DNA from: Micromonospora carbonacea
GTDB taxonomy: Bacteria; Actinomycetota; Actinomycetes; Mycobacteriales; Micromonosporaceae
Direction: 5' to 3'
DNA: 64,000 nucleotides
Assembly: GCF_014205165.1 (NCBI RefSeq)
Contig: NZ_JACHMZ010000001.1
Span: forward strand, 5,252,501 to 5,316,500
The position numbers and the translations under genes are program-made. Position 1 is the stretch's first letter. Every line of letters begins with the position of its first letter. The notes below the pieces were generated by a model. That model saw nothing but the letters and a program-made list of their open reading frames with translations. It made no database searches and was not told the origin of the DNA. Positions 18,034 through 27,159 of the stretch are shown one piece after another.

Positions 18034-19079
18034 GCCGCCGCCAGGTCGGTGGCGTGTCCGGTGTGCTGGGCGGCGACCCGGGGCGGGGGCACGGCCTGGA
18101 TCAGCCGGTGCACCACCGCCTCGGCGGAGACCCCGTCGGCGACCGCGTCGAAGGAGAGCACCAGCCGGTGGGCCAGGACGTCCACCGCCAGTTCCCGGAC
18201 GTCCTCGGGCAGCACGTGGTCGCGGCCCCGCAGCAGGGCCTGGGCGCGGGCGGCGGCGACCAGGCCGAGGGTGGCCCGGGGGCTCGCCCCGTACGCCAGC
18301 AGCGGCGCGATCTCGGGCAACCCGAACCGGCCCGGGTCCCGGGTGGCCAGGATCAGCCGCACGACGTACTCGGCGACGGCGTGGTGCACGAAGACGTCGC
18401 CGGCCCGCCGCTGGAGCGCGCGCAGCCGGTCGGGGTCGAGGACCCGGCGCGGGGTGGGCCGGTCGGTGCTCATCCGGTAGAGGATGGCCAGCTCGTCGGC
18501 GTCCCCGGGGTAGTCGACGACGATCTTCATGAGGAACCGGTCCCGCTGCGCCTCGGGGAGCTGGTAGACCCCCTCCGACTCGATCGGGTTCTGGGTGGCC
18601 AGCACCAGGAACGGCACGGGGACCGGCCAGGCGCGCCCGCCGATGGAGACCTGCCGTTCGGCCATCGCCTCCAGCAGGGCGGACTGCACCTTCGCCGGGG
18701 CCCGGTTGATCTCGTCGGCGAGCACGAGGTTGGCCATGATCGGGCCGAGCTCGACGTCGAAGCTCTCCTTCGACGCCCGGTAGATGCGGGTGCCGACGAT
18801 GTCGGAGGGGACCAGGTCCGGGGTGAACTGGATCCGGGAGAACGTCCCGCCGACCACGGTCGCGAGGGTCTGCGCGGCGAGGGTCTTCGCCACGCCGGGT
18901 ACCCCCTCCAGGAGGCAGTGGCCGCCGGCGACGAGGGCGGTGAGCAGTCGCTCGACGAGCCGATCCTGCCCGACGATCACGCGTTTGACCTCGAAGAGGG
19001 TCTGTTCCAGCTCGACGCCGCTCGGATCGGGATCGACCGCGGTGGGCAGGCTGGCCAGGGTGTCCGAGATGTCCGTCAC
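18030..19079 (-). CDS. MoxR-family AAA+ ATPase
   Basis: 349 residues. Walker A is in LLEGVPGVAKTLAA, Walker B in LVLADEINRAPAKVQSALLEAM, and sensor 1 in VLATQNPIESEGVYQLPEAQRDRF, a MoxR hallmark. It acts as a chaperone-like ATPase with the coupled DUF58 and VWA proteins. The GTG at 19079 has GGGAAG 9 nt upstream and is preferred; another in-frame GTG exists at 19103. It is the first gene of the moxR-DUF58-VWA operon. Confidence 0.92.
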   Translation of the reverse strand: MTDISDTLASLPTAVDPDPSGVELEQTLFEVKRVIVGQDRLVERLLTALVAGGHCLLEGVPGVAKTLAAQTLATVVGGTFSRIQFTPDLVPSDIVGTRIYRASKESFDVELGPIMANLVLADEINRAPAKVQSALLEAMAERQVSIGGRAWPVPVPFLVLATQNPIESEGVYQLPEAQRDRFLMKIVVDYPGDADELAILYRMSTDRPTPRRVLDPDRLRALQRRAGDVFVHHAVAEYVVRLILATRDPGRFGLPEIAPLLAYGASPRATLGLVAAARAQALLRGRDHVLPEDVRELAVDVLAHRLVLSFDAVADGVSAEAVVHRLIQAVPPPRVAAQHTGHATDLAAA

Positions 19080-19197
19080 GGTGCTTGCTTCCCGGGCCGG
19101 CACCCGGGCAAACGTCGGAATTCGAGCACCTTACCGGGCCGAACCGGGACGAGCGCCCTCAACCGCGACCGAAGGCCGCAGGGCTCGCGGGCGGCAC

Positions 19198-19233
19198 GCG
19201 GGTGCCGGCCCCGTCACCGGGGCCGGCACCCGC
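19198..19233 (-). terminator. Perfect 16-bp hairpin after the secreted protein gene
   Basis: GCGGGTGCCGGCCCCG and its complement with loop TCAC, 17 bases beyond the stop codon at 19250. It separates that gene from the moxR operon. Confidence 0.75.
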
Positions 19234-19249
19234 GCCGGGCGGTACGGGG

Positions 19250-19780
19250 TCAGGGAGTGAACACGGCCAGGTGGAACGGCCGGTCCGCGGGCGCGCCGGT
19301 GGAGTCGTACGTCTGCACGAAGACCCCGTTCGGCGTGGCCAGCCGCGGCGCGACCGAGATCTCGCCGGCCGGCGGGATGCAGCACGAGTCCGTGGTGCCG
19401 ATGGTGGCCACGAAGGCGGCACTGGTCAGGCTGCGGTTGAAGATGACCTGGTACTGGCCGGGGCCGTACTTGGTCGCGGAGACGGCGTCCCGCGAGCGGA
19501 GCAGGGTGCCGGCGCTGCTGACGACGGCGAAGGACGTCGAGCCGTTGACGTAGGAGGGGCTCACCCCCTTCTTCATCGCCGCCTTGGCCGCCGCCGCCTC
19601 GGCCACCGTCGGCTGCGGCTGTCCGGACGGCGCGACGGCGCTTCCACCCGGCTGCCCGGTCTGGGCCGCGGGCCTGGCCGCCGTGGTGGTCTGGGCGGCG
19701 GCGATCCCGCCGCCGGCCAGCGTCAGCACCAGCGCGCCGAACGTGACCGCGACCGCCCTACGGGAAATGATTCTTGCCAT
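19250..19780 (-). CDS. Small secreted protein, function unknown
   Basis: 176 residues. The N-terminus MARIISRRAVAVTFGALVLTLAGGGIAAAQ is a clear signal peptide, cleaved near AAAQ. A Thr/Ala/Gln/Pro-rich stretch follows, then a beta-rich C-terminal domain (about 85-176) with the pattern GQYQVIFNRSLTSAAFVATIG, a vicinal Cys-Cys pair (DSCCIP) and VFVQTYDSTGAPADRPFHLAVF. Similar beta domains are found in actinomycete exported proteins of unknown role. The ATG at 19780 has GGGGGA upstream. The track of open frame beyond it is not coding. Confidence 0.75.
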   Translation of the reverse strand: MARIISRRAVAVTFGALVLTLAGGGIAAAQTTTAARPAAQTGQPGGSAVAPSGQPQPTVAEAAAAKAAMKKGVSPSYVNGSTSFAVVSSAGTLLRSRDAVSATKYGPGQYQVIFNRSLTSAAFVATIGTTDSCCIPPAGEISVAPRLATPNGVFVQTYDSTGAPADRPFHLAVFTP

Positions 19781-20127
19781 GACAGGTCCCCCTTGTTGAC
19801 CGTGTCGACACGACCGACCCGCGAAACAACGAGCCGGCTTTATCCGAGCCTGCCAGCACCGAAAAATGTCGCTGAAGCGACCACCGTCAAGCCGGCTGAA
19901 GAAGCACCCACACCCGCCTTGAGCAGCTATTACTCCCTGAGAATCGGGGCTGGAACCAGGTGGAAAGTAGCACCGGCAAAAGCGCGGGGTCAATGGCGGA
20001 AGGCGGCGTTTCAGACTGTTCCAGCCCAGCCCACAAATTGCGAAACATGAACGCTCGACAATTCACGATGCCCGCCGCTCCGGCACGGGCGGCGTCGCCG
20101 GTCGCGCCCTGCCGCTACGGTGTCGAC
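19781..20127. other. Intergenic region between divergent genes with palindrome GTCGCTGAAGCGAC
   Basis: 347 bases without a credible gene and with clearly lower GC than its surroundings. It should hold the promoter of the secreted protein (minus) and, at its right end, TACGGT for the EEP gene (plus). A 14-bp near-palindrome GTCGCT-GA-AGCGAC at 19868-19881 could be a regulator site. Nothing else is recognisable. Confidence 0.5.
20116..20121 (+). promoter_or_regulatory. -10 element TACGGT for the leaderless EEP gene
   Basis: TACGGT ends 6 nt before the GTG at 20128; there is no ribosome-binding site between them. Confidence 0.5.
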
Positions 20128-21126
20128 GTGCTCACCCACGCCGACACCCCCGCCCGACCGGCCGCTCGCGCCGCCCGGACCCGGGCCTGGCTGTGCTGGC
20201 TCGCCGTCGCCCCCGGGGTGGTGTGGGCGGCGGTGCGCCTGCCCGGCCTCGAACGGGGGCCGGCGGTGCAGGCGGTCGCCTTCACCCCGTACGTCGCCGC
20301 CTGGACGCCCGTGCCGCTGCTGCTCGCGCTCGCCCTGCGGCGGCGCTGGCCGGCGGCGGTCGCGGCCCTGGTCGCGGCGGCGCTGATCGCCGTGGTCGTG
20401 CCCCGGGCCGTGCCGTCGGCGCAGCCGCCGGCCGGCGGGCCGACGCTGCGGGTGCTCACCGCCAACCTGCTGGCCGGCGCCGCCGACGCCGGCACCGTCG
20501 TCGGGCTGGTGCGCGACCTGCGGGTCGACGTGCTGGCCGTGCAGGAGTTCACCCCGGGCGCGGCGGCCGAGCTGGACCGGCTCGGCCTGGCCGCCCTGCT
20601 GCCCCACCGGCAGCTCAACCCGCAGGTCGGCACCGTCGGCTCGGGGCTCTACGCCCGCTTCCCGATCGCCGGGGGCGGCATCCGGCAGCACCGCGGCGGC
20701 TGGGGCTTCACCCAGGCGTACGGGACGATCACCCCGCCCGGCGGGCCGCCGGTGCGGGTCGAGTCGGTCCACCCGTCGGCCCCGTACGCGCTGGACCAGG
20801 TCGGCTTCTGGCGCGCCGACCTGGCGGCGCAGCCGCCGGCCACCCCCGATGCGGGGCTGTCGATCCTCGCCGGGGACTTCAACGCCACCCTCGACCACGC
20901 CCCGCTGCGCGACCTGCTCGCCACCGGGTACGTCGACGCGGCCGACGCCACCGGCACCGGGCTCGTCGGCACCTGGGGGCCGTACGACGGCGACCCGATC
21001 CCGCCGGTGACGATCGACCACGTGTTGGCGGACCGGCGGATCGCAGTCCGGTCCGTGTCGGTGCGCGCGGTGCCGGGCAGCGACCACCGCGCGGTCCTCG
21101 CCGAGCTGCGCCTGCCCGCCGCCTGA
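20128..21126 (+). CDS. Membrane-anchored endonuclease/exonuclease/phosphatase family protein
   Basis: 332 residues: three N-terminal hydrophobic segments (about 18-110) followed by an EEP (DNase-I-like) domain. Its motifs are LRVLTANLLAG, VDVLAVQEFTPG (catalytic Glu), VESVHPSAP, LAGDFNATLDH, TIDHVLADRR and GSDHRAVLAEL, so the metal-dependent phosphoesterase site is complete. It is a smaller relative of the EEP membrane protein at 2.2-4.2 kb. The substrate is not evident. The GTG at 20128 is chosen for its leaderless-type promoter. It is convergent with cimA, with a repeat element between. Confidence 0.85.
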   Translation: MLTHADTPARPAARAARTRAWLCWLAVAPGVVWAAVRLPGLERGPAVQAVAFTPYVAAWTPVPLLLALALRRRWPAAVAALVAAALIAVVVPRAVPSAQPPAGGPTLRVLTANLLAGAADAGTVVGLVRDLRVDVLAVQEFTPGAAAELDRLGLAALLPHRQLNPQVGTVGSGLYARFPIAGGGIRQHRGGWGFTQAYGTITPPGGPPVRVESVHPSAPYALDQVGFWRADLAAQPPATPDAGLSILAGDFNATLDHAPLRDLLATGYVDAADATGTGLVGTWGPYDGDPIPPVTIDHVLADRRIAVRSVSVRAVPGSDHRAVLAELRLPAA

Positions 21127-21171
21127 GCCTCGCGCCGCGCCGCCCCGCGCCGCGCCGCGCCGCCTGCGGTG

Positions 21172-21220
21172 GCGAGAAGGGGACCCTTCTCTACCGCAGG
21201 CGTTAACCGGGGGCCCCTCC
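21172..21220. repeat. Double-palindrome intergenic element, copy B
   Basis: Palindrome GAGAAGGGGACCCTTCTC, linker TACCGCAGGCGTTA (reverse complement of the copy A/D linker type) and a second GC-rich arm CCGGGGGCCCCTCC. It abuts the cimA stop codon and lies between convergent genes. Probable bidirectional terminator, in the opposite orientation to copies A and D. Confidence 0.75.
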
Positions 21221-22804
21221 TTACACGCGGGCGCGGTCCAGGCCGTAGGTGAGGGCGTCGACGAGGGCGTGCCAGGACGCCTCGACGACGTTGGGGTGCA
21301 CGCCGACCGTGGTCCAGTCGCGGCCCGCCCCGTCGGCCGTCTCCACCAGCACCCGGGTCACCGCGCCGGTGCCGTGGCTGCCCTCCAGGATGCGCACCTT
21401 GTAGTCGGCCAGCTCGAAGTCGCGCAGCTCCGGGTAGTGCCGGGACAAGCCGACCCGCAGCGCCTCGTCGAGGGCGTTGACCGGGCCGTTGCCCTCGGCC
21501 GTGGCGATCAGCCGCTCGCCGCGTACCCGGATCTTGACGGTGGCCTCGGAGACCACCGAGCCGTCCTCCCGGTGCTCGACCAGCACCCGGTAGGACTCCA
21601 GGGCGAACGGCCGGGCCGGGGCGGCGTCGGGCAGCTCGGAGCGGACCAGCAGCTCGAACGAGGCGTCGGCGGCCTCGAAGGACCAGCCGCCGGCCTCCAG
21701 CTCCTTGACCCGCCTGGTCACCCGGGACAGGGTCTCCGGATGGCCGGCCAGGTCCAGGCCCAGCTCGCGGCTCTTCAGCTCGACGCTGGCCCGGCCGGCC
21801 ATCTCGGTGACCAGGATCCGCATGTCGTTGCCCACCACGGTCGGGTCGACGTGGTTGTAGAGCAGCGGATCCACCTTGATCGCGCTCGCGTGCAGCCCCG
21901 CCTTGTGGGCGAAGGCGGCGGCCCCGGCGTACGCCTGGTGGGTGTCGGGGGCGATGTTGGCGATCTCGGCGATGGCGTGGGAGACCCGCACCATCTGCTC
22001 CAGGCAGCCCTCCGGTAGGACCGGCAGCCCGAGCTTGAGCTGGAGGTTGGCGGCGACGGCGAAGATGTCGGCGTTGCCGGGGCGCTCGCCGTAGCCGTTG
22101 GCGGTGCCCTGCACGTGCCGGACGCCGGCCTCGACGGCGGCGATGGTGTTGGCCACCGCGCAGGCGGTGTCGTTCTGGGCGTGCATGCCCAGGCGGGCGG
22201 GGTCGACCCCGGTGCGGGCGGTCAGGTCGGCGATCGCCGCGCTCACGTGGGACGGCAGCATGCCGCCGTTGGTGTCGCAGAGCACCATCACCTCGGCCCC
22301 GGCGGCCAGGGCGGTCTGCACGACCTCCGCGCCGTACGCGGGGTCGTTGCGGTAGCCGTCGAAGAAGTGCTCCCCGTCGACGAAGACCCGACGCCCTTCG
22401 GCGACGAGGTGGCGCACCGTGTCCCGGATCATCGCCAGGTTCTCCTGCGCGGTGGTGCGCAGCGCCCGCTCGACGTGCCGCAGGTCGGCCTTGGCGACCA
22501 GCGCGACGGCCGGCGTCTGCGCGTCCAGCAGCGCCCGCACCTGCGGGTCGTCGGCGACGGCGACGCCGGCCTTGCGGGTGGCCCCGAACGCGACGAGCAG
22601 GGCGTTCTTCAGGTCGAGCTCGGTGCGGGCCCGGCGGAAGAACTCGGTGTCCTTGGGCACCGCGCCCGGCCAGCCGCCCTCGATGAAGCCCACCCCGAAC
22701 TCGTCGAGCAGCCGGGCCACGGCGAGCTTGTCGACGACCGAGTAGGTGAGCCCCTCGCGCTGGGCGCCGTCGCGCAGCGTCGTGTCGTACAGCTGGAACG
22801 TCAT
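21221..22804 (-). CDS. cimA: Citramalate synthase
   Basis: 527 residues. CimA condenses pyruvate and acetyl-CoA to (R)-citramalate, the threonine-independent entry to isoleucine. The catalytic TIM barrel begins YDTTLRDGAQREGL, with metal-binding GMHAQNDT and GTANGYGERPGNAD, which fit the citramalate/homocitrate branch more than LeuA. A C-terminal LeuA-type regulatory domain follows (about 390-527), expected to bind isoleucine. AAAGGA precedes the ATG at 22804. A leader peptide plus terminator upstream shows control by attenuation. The adjacent ilvE, leuB and ilv genes fit a role in branched-chain amino acid synthesis. Confidence 0.92.
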   Translation of the reverse strand: MTFQLYDTTLRDGAQREGLTYSVVDKLAVARLLDEFGVGFIEGGWPGAVPKDTEFFRRARTELDLKNALLVAFGATRKAGVAVADDPQVRALLDAQTPAVALVAKADLRHVERALRTTAQENLAMIRDTVRHLVAEGRRVFVDGEHFFDGYRNDPAYGAEVVQTALAAGAEVMVLCDTNGGMLPSHVSAAIADLTARTGVDPARLGMHAQNDTACAVANTIAAVEAGVRHVQGTANGYGERPGNADIFAVAANLQLKLGLPVLPEGCLEQMVRVSHAIAEIANIAPDTHQAYAGAAAFAHKAGLHASAIKVDPLLYNHVDPTVVGNDMRILVTEMAGRASVELKSRELGLDLAGHPETLSRVTRRVKELEAGGWSFEAADASFELLVRSELPDAAPARPFALESYRVLVEHREDGSVVSEATVKIRVRGERLIATAEGNGPVNALDEALRVGLSRHYPELRDFELADYKVRILEGSHGTGAVTRVLVETADGAGRDWTTVGVHPNVVEASWHALVDALTYGLDRARV

Positions 22805-22859
22805 GGGGAGTCCTTTCGGGCACGGACGGGACGGGGTACGGCGGCGGAGGGGGACCAAC

Positions 22860-22888
22860 AAAAAGACCCCCCGCGGATGCGGGAGGTC
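22860..22888 (-). terminator. Attenuator terminator in the cimA leader
   Basis: On the minus strand a 10-bp stem (GACCTCCCGC / GCGGGGGGTC, one U-G pair, loop ATCC) is followed directly by TTTTT, 55 nt before the cimA ATG. An intrinsic terminator inside a 5' leader, rare in so GC-rich a genome, indicates attenuation. Confidence 0.85.
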
Positions 22889-22919
22889 TGCGCGCTCGGC
22901 GAGTCGGTTGCCGGGCGCG

Positions 22920-22952
22920 CTAGCTGCCAATAATGGCGACGGTGCTGGTCAC
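22920..22952 (-). CDS. cimA leader peptide MTSTVAIIGS
   Basis: A 10-codon open frame, GTG to TAG, reads MTSTVAIIGS and includes tandem ATT-ATT isoleucine codons plus Thr and Val. ATT is very rare in this genome, where isoleucine is nearly always ATC, so a ribosome would be sensitive to Ile-tRNA level here. An in-frame GTG three codons upstream would give MATVTSTVAIIGS. It lies 31 bases before the attenuator stem. Shortage of charged Ile-tRNA should stall the ribosome and favour read-through into cimA. The reading is direct; the regulatory role is inference. Confidence 0.7.
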   Translation of the reverse strand: MTSTVAIIGS

Positions 22953-23176
22953 GGTCGCCACTCTGCCACCCGCACCCGGGTTTCGGGAGGAACAATCCAC
23001 ATACCGGGACGGTCACGGAGGGTTGCATACCGCAGGGCGGGCCCCACCCGGGGCGGAACGCGCCGTCGGTGATCGACTTCACAAGTCATCCGGCCGCTAT
23101 CGAGCCGAAACACCGCTGCGGCAGTATCTGGAACCGATCAAGTTACCGGCCCCGTGCCGCTGCCAAGGAGGACCCC
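22953..23176. other. Divergent cimA leader / ahpC promoter region
   Basis: 224 bases with no gene. The right half should contain the ahpC promoter; it is less GC-rich (for example TATCTGGAACCGATCAAGTTACC) and ends in AAGGAGGA before the ahpC start. No certain regulator site is recognised. Confidence 0.4.
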
Positions 23177-23737
23177 GTGCTCACTGTCGGTGACCGCTTT
23201 CCCGAGTACGAGCTGACCGCCTGCGTCTCGCTGGACGCCGACCGGGCGTTCGAGTCGATCAACCACAAGTCGTACGAGGGCAAGTGGCGGGTGGTCTTCT
23301 TCTGGCCGAAGGACTTCACGTTCATCTGCCCGACGGAGATCGCCGAGTTCGGCCGGCTCAACGGCGAGTTCGCCGACCGGGACGCCCAGGTGCTCGGCGT
23401 GTCGGTGGACAACGAGTTCGTCCACTACGCCTGGCGCAAGGACCACCCCGACCTGCGTGAGCTGCCGTTCCCGATGCTCAGCGACATCAAGCGCGAGCTG
23501 ACCGACGCCTGCGGCGTGCTCGGCGCCGACGGCGTGGCCCAGCGGGCCACCTTCATCGTCGACCCGGACAACGAGATCCAGTTCGCCATGGTGACCGCCG
23601 GCTCCGTCGGCCGCAACGTCTCCGAGGTGCTGCGCGTGCTCGACGCCCTCCAGACCGACGAGCTGTGCCCGTGCAACTGGAACAAGGGCGGCGACACCCT
23701 CGACGCCACCAAGCTGCTCGCCGGGGCCGGGGCCTGA
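23177..23737 (+). CDS. ahpC: Alkyl hydroperoxide reductase, peroxiredoxin subunit
   Basis: 186 residues, typical 2-Cys peroxiredoxin. The peroxidatic cysteine is C51 in FTFICPTEI; the C-terminal resolving region is ELCPCNWNKGG (C164, C166). It reduces hydrogen peroxide, organic peroxides and peroxynitrite. AAGGAGGA lies 6 nt before the GTG at 23177. ahpD follows 2 bases after the stop codon, the classic actinobacterial ahpCD pair in which AhpD replaces AhpF as the reductant. No oxyR is visible beside it. Confidence 0.96.
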   Translation: MLTVGDRFPEYELTACVSLDADRAFESINHKSYEGKWRVVFFWPKDFTFICPTEIAEFGRLNGEFADRDAQVLGVSVDNEFVHYAWRKDHPDLRELPFPMLSDIKRELTDACGVLGADGVAQRATFIVDPDNEIQFAMVTAGSVGRNVSEVLRVLDALQTDELCPCNWNKGGDTLDATKLLAGAGA

Positions 23738-23739
23738 CG

Positions 23740-24270
23740 ATGGGCCTCGACGCGATCAAGGCGGCCCTGCCCGAGTACGCCAAGGACATCAAGCTCAACC
23801 TGGGCTCCACCGTCGGCGCCTCCACGCTCAAGCCGGAGCAGGCGTGGGGCACGGCGCTGGCCTGCGCCGTCGCCGCCCGCAACCCGGTCGTGCTGCGGGA
23901 GATCGCCGCCGAGGCGGCCGGCCACCTCACCGCCGAGGCGGTCGAGGCCGCCAAGGGCGCCGCGACGATCATGGCGATGAACAACGTCTACTACCGGGCC
24001 AAGCACCTCATCGGCGACGAGAACTACGCGTCGATGCCGGCCCGGCTGCGGATGCAGATCATCGCGCGGCCGGGCGTGGAGAAGGGCGACTTCGAGCTGT
24101 GGTGCCTCGCCGTCTCGGCGATCACCGGCTGCGGGGTCTGCCTGGAGTCGCACGAGAAGACCCTGCGCGCCGCCGGGTTCACCCGGGAGCAGGTGCACGA
24201 GGGGCTGCGCATCGCCGCCGTCGTGCACGCCGCCGCCGTGGCCCTCGACGCGCAGGCCGCGCTCGCCTGA
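23740..24270 (+). CDS. ahpD: Alkyl hydroperoxidase AhpD
   Basis: 176 residues with the active-site CxxC as CGVC (C131, C134) and the following His138 in CLESHEK, the proton relay of AhpD. It reduces oxidised AhpC using lipoyl-linked electrons in Mycobacterium tuberculosis. The ATG at 23740 is 2 bases after the ahpC stop, so translation is coupled. Length and all catalytic residues are normal. Confidence 0.96.
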   Translation: MGLDAIKAALPEYAKDIKLNLGSTVGASTLKPEQAWGTALACAVAARNPVVLREIAAEAAGHLTAEAVEAAKGAATIMAMNNVYYRAKHLIGDENYASMPARLRMQIIARPGVEKGDFELWCLAVSAITGCGVCLESHEKTLRAAGFTREQVHEGLRIAAVVHAAAVALDAQAALA

Positions 24271-24424
24271 GCCGTACGCCCGGGACACCCGCCGACGCCG
24301 CACCCCGCGGCCCGGCGGGTGTCCGCGTGTAGGCGGCCCGGGGCCCGGGTAGGTGGTCGTTCGGGGACGACCCCGCCGAGACGATCCCTCTCAGACGACC
24401 ACGACGGTCGGGGCAGGAGCACCC

Positions 24425-24883
24425 ATGGACAGGCTCGACCCGCACGCCGCCACCGGCACGCCCGACCCGATGCGGCACGGCGACCAGGGCGCGATCGCCG
24501 GCGGCGCCCCCGCCGGGGCGTTCGACCCGTGGAGCTACCGCGACCGGCCCTCGGTCGCCGACGCCGACCTCGTCGGCTACCACGTCGAGGCCACCGACGG
24601 CGGCATCGGCAAGATCGACAGCGCGAGCCACGAGGTCGGCGGCAGCTACCTGGTGGTCGACACCGGCCCCTGGATCTTCGGCAGGAAGGTCATGCTGCCC
24701 GCCGGCACGGTCAACCACGTCGACCACGACGCCCGCACCGTGCACGTCGACCGGACGCGCGACCAGATCAAGGCCGCCCCCGAGTACGACGAGGACAGCC
24801 ACGGCGACCCGGCGTTCCGCGACCGGCTCGGCGGCTACTACGACGAGAGCTACGGCAACCTGCCCCCGGGCACCGCCCGCTGA
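24425..24883 (+). CDS. PRC-barrel domain protein
   Basis: 152 residues. The PRC-barrel-like core runs from about residue 40 to 120 (VADADLVGYHVEATDGGIGKIDSAS...YLVVDTGPWIFGRKVMLPAG). The N-terminus is Gly/Ala/Pro-rich and the C-terminus is Tyr/Gly/Asp-rich (GGYYDESYGNLPPG). PRC-barrels bind RNA-processing or photosynthetic partners, but in actinomycetes such small proteins appear stress-related with unknown partners. GGAGCACCC precedes the ATG at 24425. Confidence 0.82.
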   Translation: MDRLDPHAATGTPDPMRHGDQGAIAGGAPAGAFDPWSYRDRPSVADADLVGYHVEATDGGIGKIDSASHEVGGSYLVVDTGPWIFGRKVMLPAGTVNHVDHDARTVHVDRTRDQIKAAPEYDEDSHGDPAFRDRLGGYYDESYGNLPPGTAR

Positions 24884-24930
24884 GCCGCCGCCCGCCGCGG
24901 TGGCGGTGCCGGTGCGGCGCTCGCCATGGT

Positions 24931-25026
24931 GGCCACCGCCCGCCGTGCCCGGCGGCGCTCGCCGCGCCGGCCACCGCCCGCCGTAACCGGCGGCGCTCAC
25001 CGCGACGGCCACCGCCCGCCGTGACG
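24931..25026. repeat. 38-bp tandem repeat, about 2.5 units
   Basis: Units at 24931-24968 and 24969-25006 and a partial one at 25007-25026 start GGCCACCGCCCGCCGT and differ at a few bases. A degenerate version lies just to the left (24890-24930). Noncoding, between the PRC-barrel and phosphatase genes. No spacer structure, so not CRISPR. Confidence 0.7.
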
Positions 25027-25054
25027 GCCGGTGGGGTTCCGACCCACCGGCCGT

Positions 25055-25060
25055 TACCTT
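25055..25060 (+). promoter_or_regulatory. -10 element TACCTT for the leaderless phosphatase gene
   Basis: TACCTT ends exactly 6 nt before the GTG at 25067, with no ribosome-binding site. Confidence 0.5.
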
Positions 25061-25066
25061 GTCAGC

Positions 25067-25807
25067 GTGGACGCGACCGAGGACAAGCGCAGGATCCCCT
25101 TCACCGCCCTGTTCAACTTCCGCGACGTCGGCGGCTACCCGGCCGGCGACGGGCGCACGGTCCGCTGGGGCCGGCTCTACCGCTCCGACTCCCCGCACCG
25201 CATCGACGGCCCCGACCGGGACGCGTTCGTCGCCCTCGGCGTGCGCACCGTGATCGACCTGCGCCGCCCGACCGAGGTGGCCCGGGACGGCCGGGTGCCG
25301 GAGCTGCCCGGGCTCGCCTACCGGCACATCCACCCGGAGCACGCCGACTGGGCGGAGGCCCAGTACGAGCCCGGGGCCAGCCTCGCCCGCTTCCTCGCCG
25401 ACCGGTACGCCGACCTCGCCGGCACCGGCGCGGCCGGGCTCGCCGAGGCGGTCGGGCTGATCGCCGACAGCGCTGCCGAGCCGGTCGTCGTGCACTGCGT
25501 GGCCGGCAAGGACCGCACCGGCATCGTCTGCGCGCTGACCCTGTCGGCGCTGGGCGTGAGCGACGCCGACATCGCCGCCGACTACGCGCTGAGCACCGAG
25601 GCGTCGCAGCGGTTCAGCGCCTGGGTGGCCGCCACGATGCCGGACGCCCGGGAGCTGCCGGCGCCCTATCTGGCCTCGCCCGCCGAGGCGATGACGCTGT
25701 TCCTGGCCGAGCTGCGGGAGGGGCACGGCTCGGCGGAGGGCTACCTGCGGCACGCCGGCGTCACCGACGCCCAGCTCGCCGCGCTCCGCGCGCACCTGCT
25801 GACCTGA
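25067..25807 (+). CDS. Tyrosine-protein phosphatase family protein
   Basis: 246 residues of the bacterial tyrosine/lipid phosphatase group (PtpB-like). The N-terminal FRDVGGYPAGDGRTVRWGRLYRS is the family signature, and the CX5R loop is HCVAGKDRTG with catalytic C144 and R150; Lys and Asp inside the loop (AGKD) are typical of the PtpB/phosphoinositide-type subgroup. No signal peptide is seen. The GTG at 25067 is set by the leaderless promoter. It is convergent with ilvE, separated by repeat copy C. Confidence 0.9.
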   Translation: MDATEDKRRIPFTALFNFRDVGGYPAGDGRTVRWGRLYRSDSPHRIDGPDRDAFVALGVRTVIDLRRPTEVARDGRVPELPGLAYRHIHPEHADWAEAQYEPGASLARFLADRYADLAGTGAAGLAEAVGLIADSAAEPVVVHCVAGKDRTGIVCALTLSALGVSDADIAADYALSTEASQRFSAWVAATMPDARELPAPYLASPAEAMTLFLAELREGHGSAEGYLRHAGVTDAQLAALRAHLLT

Positions 25808-25832
25808 GCCGCACCACCCCCGCTCCGGCGGG

Positions 25833-25888
25833 AGTGAGAAGGGGCCCCTTCTCTACGCCAGGTGTTAAGAAGGGGCCCTTCCTTGCAC
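25833..25888. repeat. Double-palindrome intergenic element, copy C
   Basis: Palindrome GAGAAGGGGCCCCTTCTC, linker TACGCCAGGTGTTA and second arm GAAGGGGCCCTTCC, lying between the convergent phosphatase and ilvE genes and ending at the ilvE stop codon. Same orientation as copy B. Probable bidirectional terminator. Confidence 0.75.
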
Positions 25889-26983
<1,095 letters not shown>

Positions 26984-27159
26984 CGCGCGTGCCTCCCTGG
27001 GGAACGACGGCGCGCGGGACCGCACGCCGGGGGAAAGTGCTGCCAGAAACCTACCCCGAACGCTCGTTCAGCGGGTAGCGCCAACCGACGGGCGGTGGCC
27101 TCCGACAGGGTGCCGGCGGTGCCGGCCGGTCACCGGGTGCTCGCGACGGCCCCGGCGGC

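Noticed and set aside
15281..18532. A 1083-codon plus-strand open frame across the protease, VWA, DUF58 and moxR genes
   Set aside because: Low-complexity Arg/Ser/Pro translation, antisense to four clear genes with intact motifs.
24890..25026. CRISPR-like repeats
   Set aside because: The 38-bp units are directly tandem without spacers and no cas gene is near. No CRISPR array was seen anywhere in the window.
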